A stretch of 9,715 nucleotides of DNA from CAYRTD01 sp964426915 (GTDB lineage Bacteria > Bacteroidota > Bacteroidia > Bacteroidales > GCA-2748055), in contig CAYRTD010000143.1 in the NCBI GenBank assembly GCA_964426915.1, forward strand, positions 1 to 9,715. The letters are read 5' to 3'. Below the pieces are notes generated by a model. That model saw only the letters and a program-made list of their open reading frames with translations. It was not told the origin of the DNA and ran no database searches. Below are positions 7,077-9,715 of this stretch, in pieces. How positions within the stretch are numbered: the first letter of the stretch is position 1; each line of letters begins with the position of its first letter. A program made the translations under genes and the position numbers.

Positions 7077-8531
7077 TTAAATAAGAGAGATATTCTCATA
7101 ATGTCTTTTCTTGTTATTTAGCAAATTAAGCCATGCATCTTTTAAACTAAAAACCTTTTTATCACGGGAACCCGGTATTGGCTCATCGGCAATCTTCTCA
7201 TCGTTTTTCATTTGGTTTTTAATCGTGAAAAAGAAGGTAGTGCCTCTTCCGCTTTCCGACTGCACCCAAATATTTCCTCCCAGAAGGCTGACGTAGCTTT
7301 TGGCCAGTGTCAGTCCTAGTCCGCGTCCATTCTTAAGAAAAGAAGAATAGGGTTTTTCCTTCCTGAAAATCTCAAAGATATAGTGCTGAATATCCTCGGA
7401 AATACCGGTGCCGGTATCCTTCACATGAAATAAAAGCACACCGTCAGGCAACTCCCGGCATCCGATTTCAATAAAACCGGCACTGGTAAACTTCATCGCG
7501 TTGTGTGTAAGGCAGGTTAAAACCTGTTTGAGTTTTCTCTGATCCGACAGGATTAAAAGATCTTCTCCGGAGTTATTAAGGGAAACCATATAGTATACAC
7601 TGATCCTGCTTTCAAGGATTTTATTTTCATTATTCAGAATACTTACCGTTTCCACGAGCAATTTAGCCAGAGAAAACTCCTGTTTCTCTATTATTGCTTC
7701 ATTCCTGCTTAATGAAGACATTTCTATCAGTTTGTTCATCAGTGACAGAAGTACCTTACCTCCGTACCGAATATTTTTATTCAGTTCTCTGATCTTTTTG
7801 ATATCATTTTCCCTTTCAATCAATTCTGAGAAACCCAGCATCCAGTTCAGGGGGGTTCGGAATTCATGAGAGATATTCGAAAGAAATGATTTGGTCTGAG
7901 TTATGTCATTTTGCCGGATTAAATTAGCAATACATCCTTTATCTGTAACCGGGCATATTATCAAAATTCCGCTTTCTTTTAAATTTTCCTGGGATATCGG
8001 CAGAATAAATGCTTCAATGTTTTCCGTTTCACCATCAGCTTGCTTACCATAATGATAGTCAATACCACTGTAGATTTGAATTTCTCCCTGGTAAGCCTTC
8101 CCGATAAGTGAATTAAAAGTACTGTCTTCCGGATGTTCCTGAATCCTGATCTCCTTTTCCTCAGATAGTAAGCCTTTGGAAAAATACCATTTCTCTTTTG
8201 CCCTGTTGTTTATCCATATAAGTCGCCTATTACAATCAAAAATTTCAACTGCGGCTGGGAGCTTATCAAAAAAGTGCAAAAAACTTCCCTGTAATTTATC
8301 CTCGGTACGGAGATAGGATTTCTTCATTCGTATATTCTTTTCAGGGGTTCTTTTTAAGACCGACTCTTTAAACCCAATACCGGTAGGAAACATCAGGGCA
8401 GCACTGAAACAAAAGCCCTCATATCCCAAGTGGAAATGCAGCATAATAAGAAGCAAACCGGATAAAACTGTCAAACAGGCAAAAAAAAGTTTCGGAGTAA
8501 ATTTCTTTTTCAATTTTCTTTTGATGTCCAT
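7077..8531 (-). CDS. Membrane-anchored PAS-domain sensor histidine kinase
   Basis: This is a 484-residue kinase. A basic start (MDIKRKLKKKF) is followed by a hydrophobic segment at about 14-36 and a second, shorter one at about 40-53, probably an inner-membrane hairpin with almost no periplasmic loop. A PAS-like domain (about 82-200) suggests cytosolic or membrane-level sensing. The HisKA domain carries phosphoacceptor His222 in SNISHEFRTPLNWMLGF. The ATPase domain has the N-box CLTHNAMKFT (340-349), G1 KDTGTGI (371-377), an F-box around 386-389 and G2 GRGLGL (402-407). The first N-box position is Cys340 instead of the usual Asn, but the more important second Asn (344) is kept, so activity is likely. 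A tail of about 45 residues (440-484), rich in Lys and Asn, follows the ATPase domain and matches nothing I know. The gene lies 18 bases after the Glu-substituted receiver gene and is surely cotranscribed with it. Start ATG at 8531; no Shine-Dalgarno sequence. Confidence 0.92.
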   Translation of the reverse strand: MDIKRKLKKKFTPKLFFACLTVLSGLLLIMLHFHLGYEGFCFSAALMFPTGIGFKESVLKRTPEKNIRMKKSYLRTEDKLQGSFLHFFDKLPAAVEIFDCNRRLIWINNRAKEKWYFSKGLLSEEKEIRIQEHPEDSTFNSLIGKAYQGEIQIYSGIDYHYGKQADGETENIEAFILPISQENLKESGILIICPVTDKGCIANLIRQNDITQTKSFLSNISHEFRTPLNWMLGFSELIERENDIKKIRELNKNIRYGGKVLLSLMNKLIEMSSLSRNEAIIEKQEFSLAKLLVETVSILNNENKILESRISVYYMVSLNNSGEDLLILSDQRKLKQVLTCLTHNAMKFTSAGFIEIGCRELPDGVLLFHVKDTGTGISEDIQHYIFEIFRKEKPYSSFLKNGRGLGLTLAKSYVSLLGGNIWVQSESGRGTTFFFTIKNQMKNDEKIADEPIPGSRDKKVFSLKDAWLNLLNNKKRHYENISLI

Positions 8532-8549
8532 CGTATTTCAGTTTATATT

Positions 8550-8963
8550 TTATCGTAAAAAATGAGGTGTCTTCATATCCGGCGGAAACCCTTTCCGGGT
8601 TCCGAGAACTGATTCTACCGCTTCAATCAGATACCGGTCTCTGAAAGGTTTCTTCAACGTCATCTCAACTCCGAACGACTTTACTGCACGCAAATACTGA
8701 TCACCATGAACAATCCGGTCTGAAGTCATTGCAATGAACTTTATTCCGGGATGCTTTTTTCTTGTTTCTGCGATGATTTCAAATCCATCCTTCCGTGGTA
8801 TTGTTATTTCGGCAAAAACCAGATCGGGTTCTTCGTTTTCAATTTTATTAAATCCGGTTTCCCCATCAACAGCAACTATGACCTCATGTCCGTGTTCCTC
8901 TAGTATTTTACTCATGTGCTGCATCATCCAGGGGCTCTCCTCAATTATCAGTATCCTCGCCAT
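8550..8963 (-). CDS. Stand-alone atypical receiver protein with Glu in place of the phosphoacceptor Asp
   Basis: This is a 137-residue single-domain protein with the receiver fold throughout and no output domain. The motif that normally reads LLDIxMPxxDG here reads PDLVFAEITIPRKDG, so position 52 is Glu; the codon at this site reads GAA on the coding strand. The acidic pocket is Glu8-Glu9 (IIEES) where most receivers have Asp pairs. Thr80 (AMTSD) and Lys105-Pro106 (LKKPF) are kept. Asp-to-Glu changes at this site often mimic the phosphorylated state in other receivers, so the protein may be locked in one conformation; this is inference. It is the first gene of a pair with the membrane kinase, 18 bases apart, which makes that kinase its likely partner. 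The start ATG at 8963 puts the beta-1 strand (ARILIIEE) right at the N terminus, as expected. The last ~15 residues (GFPPDMKTPHFLR) extend past the fold. Confidence 0.9.
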   Translation of the reverse strand: MARILIIEESPWMMQHMSKILEEHGHEVIVAVDGETGFNKIENEEPDLVFAEITIPRKDGFEIIAETRKKHPGIKFIAMTSDRIVHGDQYLRAVKSFGVEMTLKKPFRDRYLIEAVESVLGTRKGFPPDMKTPHFLR

Positions 8964-9200
8964 AGGGTTTCCAAATATGAATAATAATTATTATTAAAGA
9001 TAGGGGTACTGGCTATATCTGTAAACAGTAAATCCACTTAAAAAACCACATAAAACACCTGACATTAGCAAGTAATTGTACTGAAAAAAGTACAGAATTC
9101 CCTTAAACATATGAGATTACAACTTTCTGCCAGGTTAAGAAGAGGGCTATTCTGCTTGCTTGAAAGTGTGAGACTGATTACATTAAAAAACTAAGGAGAT
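8964..9200. other. 237-base intergenic region upstream of the receiver-kinase pair
   Basis: This gap separates two minus-strand genes and should hold the promoter of the atypical receiver gene and the 3' end of the right-hand regulator transcript. It contains a 16-base AT-only palindrome (8980-8995), the sequence CATATTTG on the minus strand 8 bases before the ATG (one mismatch to the Bacteroidota -7 box TAnnTTTG, but too close to the start and without a -33 TTG), and the inverted repeat at 9077-9094. No intrinsic terminator was recognised after the stop at 9201. Confidence 0.5.
9077..9094. promoter_or_regulatory. Inverted repeat TGTACT-N6-AGTACA, a possible operator
   Basis: Two perfect 6-base arms are separated by GAAAAA. 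The size and symmetry suit a dimeric regulator, for example a NarL/LuxR-type protein such as the one encoded next to it, though this is inference. It lies 114 bases upstream of the atypical receiver start. The octamer AAAAGTAC in it recurs, as its complement GTACTTTT, at 6906-6913 in the other intergenic region. As an RNA hairpin it is weak and has no T-run after it. Confidence 0.3.
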
Positions 9201-9715
9201 TTATTCCACAAGTAAATCATTCTGAAAGGCAAAAAGCACCAGTTTCAGTGAATTGGTGGTTCCGGTTTTGTTTAGCAGGCCGGACCTAATTCCTTCGACG
9301 GTTCGCTTGCTAAGCGATATCTTTTCTGCAATCTCTTTATTAGATAAGCCTTTACTGATCATTTTCAATATCTGATTTTCCCGGTCTGAAAGCTCAATCA
9401 TTTTCCGGGTTTTTTGTATTTGCATGTTTGCAGGAGCCGGATAGTGCATTTTAATATACTGCATAATTCTGCCGGAAAAATAATAATTACCGTTTGCAAC
9501 ACTGTGTATGGCCTTAATGAGTTCTTCAGCGCCCGATTCCTTAAGCACAAAACCTACTGCACCGGCCTGGTACATATCAAAATAATAATGATATTCACCA
9601 CACATGGTTAAGGCTATAATTTTAAGGCCGGAGCTTATTTTCAATGCCTCAGAGGTTGCTTCAATACCTGATAATCCCGGCATTGAGATATCCATAAGCA
9701 CAATATCCGGTAATT
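9201..9715 (-). CDS. NarL/LuxR-family response regulator (N-terminal part outside window)
   Basis: The frame stays open to the right edge, so the protein starts beyond it; about 170 residues are visible. They begin just before the phosphoacceptor in LPDIVLMDISMPGLSGIEA, then show the switch Thr (IALTMCGE), the conserved Lys in VGFVLKESG, and a C-terminal LuxR/GerE helix-turn-helix (LSDRENQILKMISKGLSNKE, then IAEKISLSKRTVEGIRSGLL). The internal GTG at 9701 is not a start because it lies inside the receiver. It is clearly related to the regulator at 3523-4182: both have LMDISMP, QAG-x-x-GF-hydrophobic-LKESG, a NYYFS/DNYFS segment, RTVEG and a KTG motif at matching places. Its partner kinase is not adjacent in the window unless it lies to the right or is one of the kinases here. 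Confidence 0.93.
   Translation of the reverse strand, partial: LPDIVLMDISMPGLSGIEATSEALKISSGLKIIALTMCGEYHYYFDMYQAGAVGFVLKESGAEELIKAIHSVANGNYYFSGRIMQYIKMHYPAPANMQIQKTRKMIELSDRENQILKMISKGLSNKEIAEKISLSKRTVEGIRSGLLNKTGTTNSLKLVLFAFQNDLLVE

Noticed and set aside
8980..8995. 16-base perfect AT palindrome as an operator
   Set aside because: It is a simple AAT/ATT repeat that arises easily in AT-rich DNA, so its symmetry alone is weak evidence.
9118..9133. Minus-strand sequence CTGGCAGAAAGTTGTA resembling a sigma-54 promoter
   Set aside because: The GG and TTG elements are one base too close together, and the -12 GC is GT, so it does not meet the consensus.
9193..9200. Strong Shine-Dalgarno-like AAGGAGAT on the plus strand
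   Set aside because: No start codon follows at a suitable distance, and it lies beside the 3' end of a minus-strand gene.

Overview
The window looks like part of a Bacteroidota chromosome, probably an environmental or marine-type polysaccharide degrader. The evidence is a heparinase II/III-type lyase ending in a type 9 secretion (T9SS) sorting domain, moderate-to-low GC, start codons without strong Shine-Dalgarno sequences, and multidomain cytosolic PAS/GAF kinases paired with LuxR-type regulators. I cannot name the genus.

Layout. Bases 2-1360 (+) hold the 3' part of the lyase gene. Everything else is on the minus strand and is nearly all signal transduction. A convergent 54-base gap (1361-1414) separates the lyase from a tight run of three genes, read right to left: a REC-PAS-GAF-HisKA_3 kinase (6098-4206), a NarL/LuxR-type response regulator (4182-3523) and a soluble PAS-PAS-GAF-HisKA kinase (3481-1415). 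Gaps between them are 23 and 41 bases. Upstream of this run is a small AT-rich gene for an exported protein of unknown function (6618-6199). Next come a 458-base stretch with no convincing gene (6619-7076) and a second tight pair: a lone receiver-like protein whose phosphoacceptor Asp is replaced by Glu (8963-8550), then a membrane-anchored PAS histidine kinase (8531-7077). A second NarL/LuxR-type regulator (stop at 9201) runs off the right edge.

How the parts may work together (inference). HisKA_3 kinases normally pair with NarL/LuxR-type regulators, so the kinase at 6098-4206 probably phosphorylates the regulator encoded just after it. The N-terminal receiver of that kinase makes it a possible target of a second kinase. 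The HisKA enzyme at 3481-1415 has no receiver or output partner of its own here and is the obvious candidate. The second pair joins a receiver that probably cannot be phosphorylated in the usual way to a kinase that looks intact, so the receiver may be a fixed-state partner. No tRNA, rRNA, CRISPR array, insertion sequence or integrase was seen.

The most interesting points are the Glu-substituted receiver, the receiver-fronted HisKA_3 kinase with a possible second kinase in the same operon, a cluster of TAATCC/CCTGGA repeats upstream of that operon, and a perfect GTGA-N6-TCAC palindrome in the long intergenic stretch.
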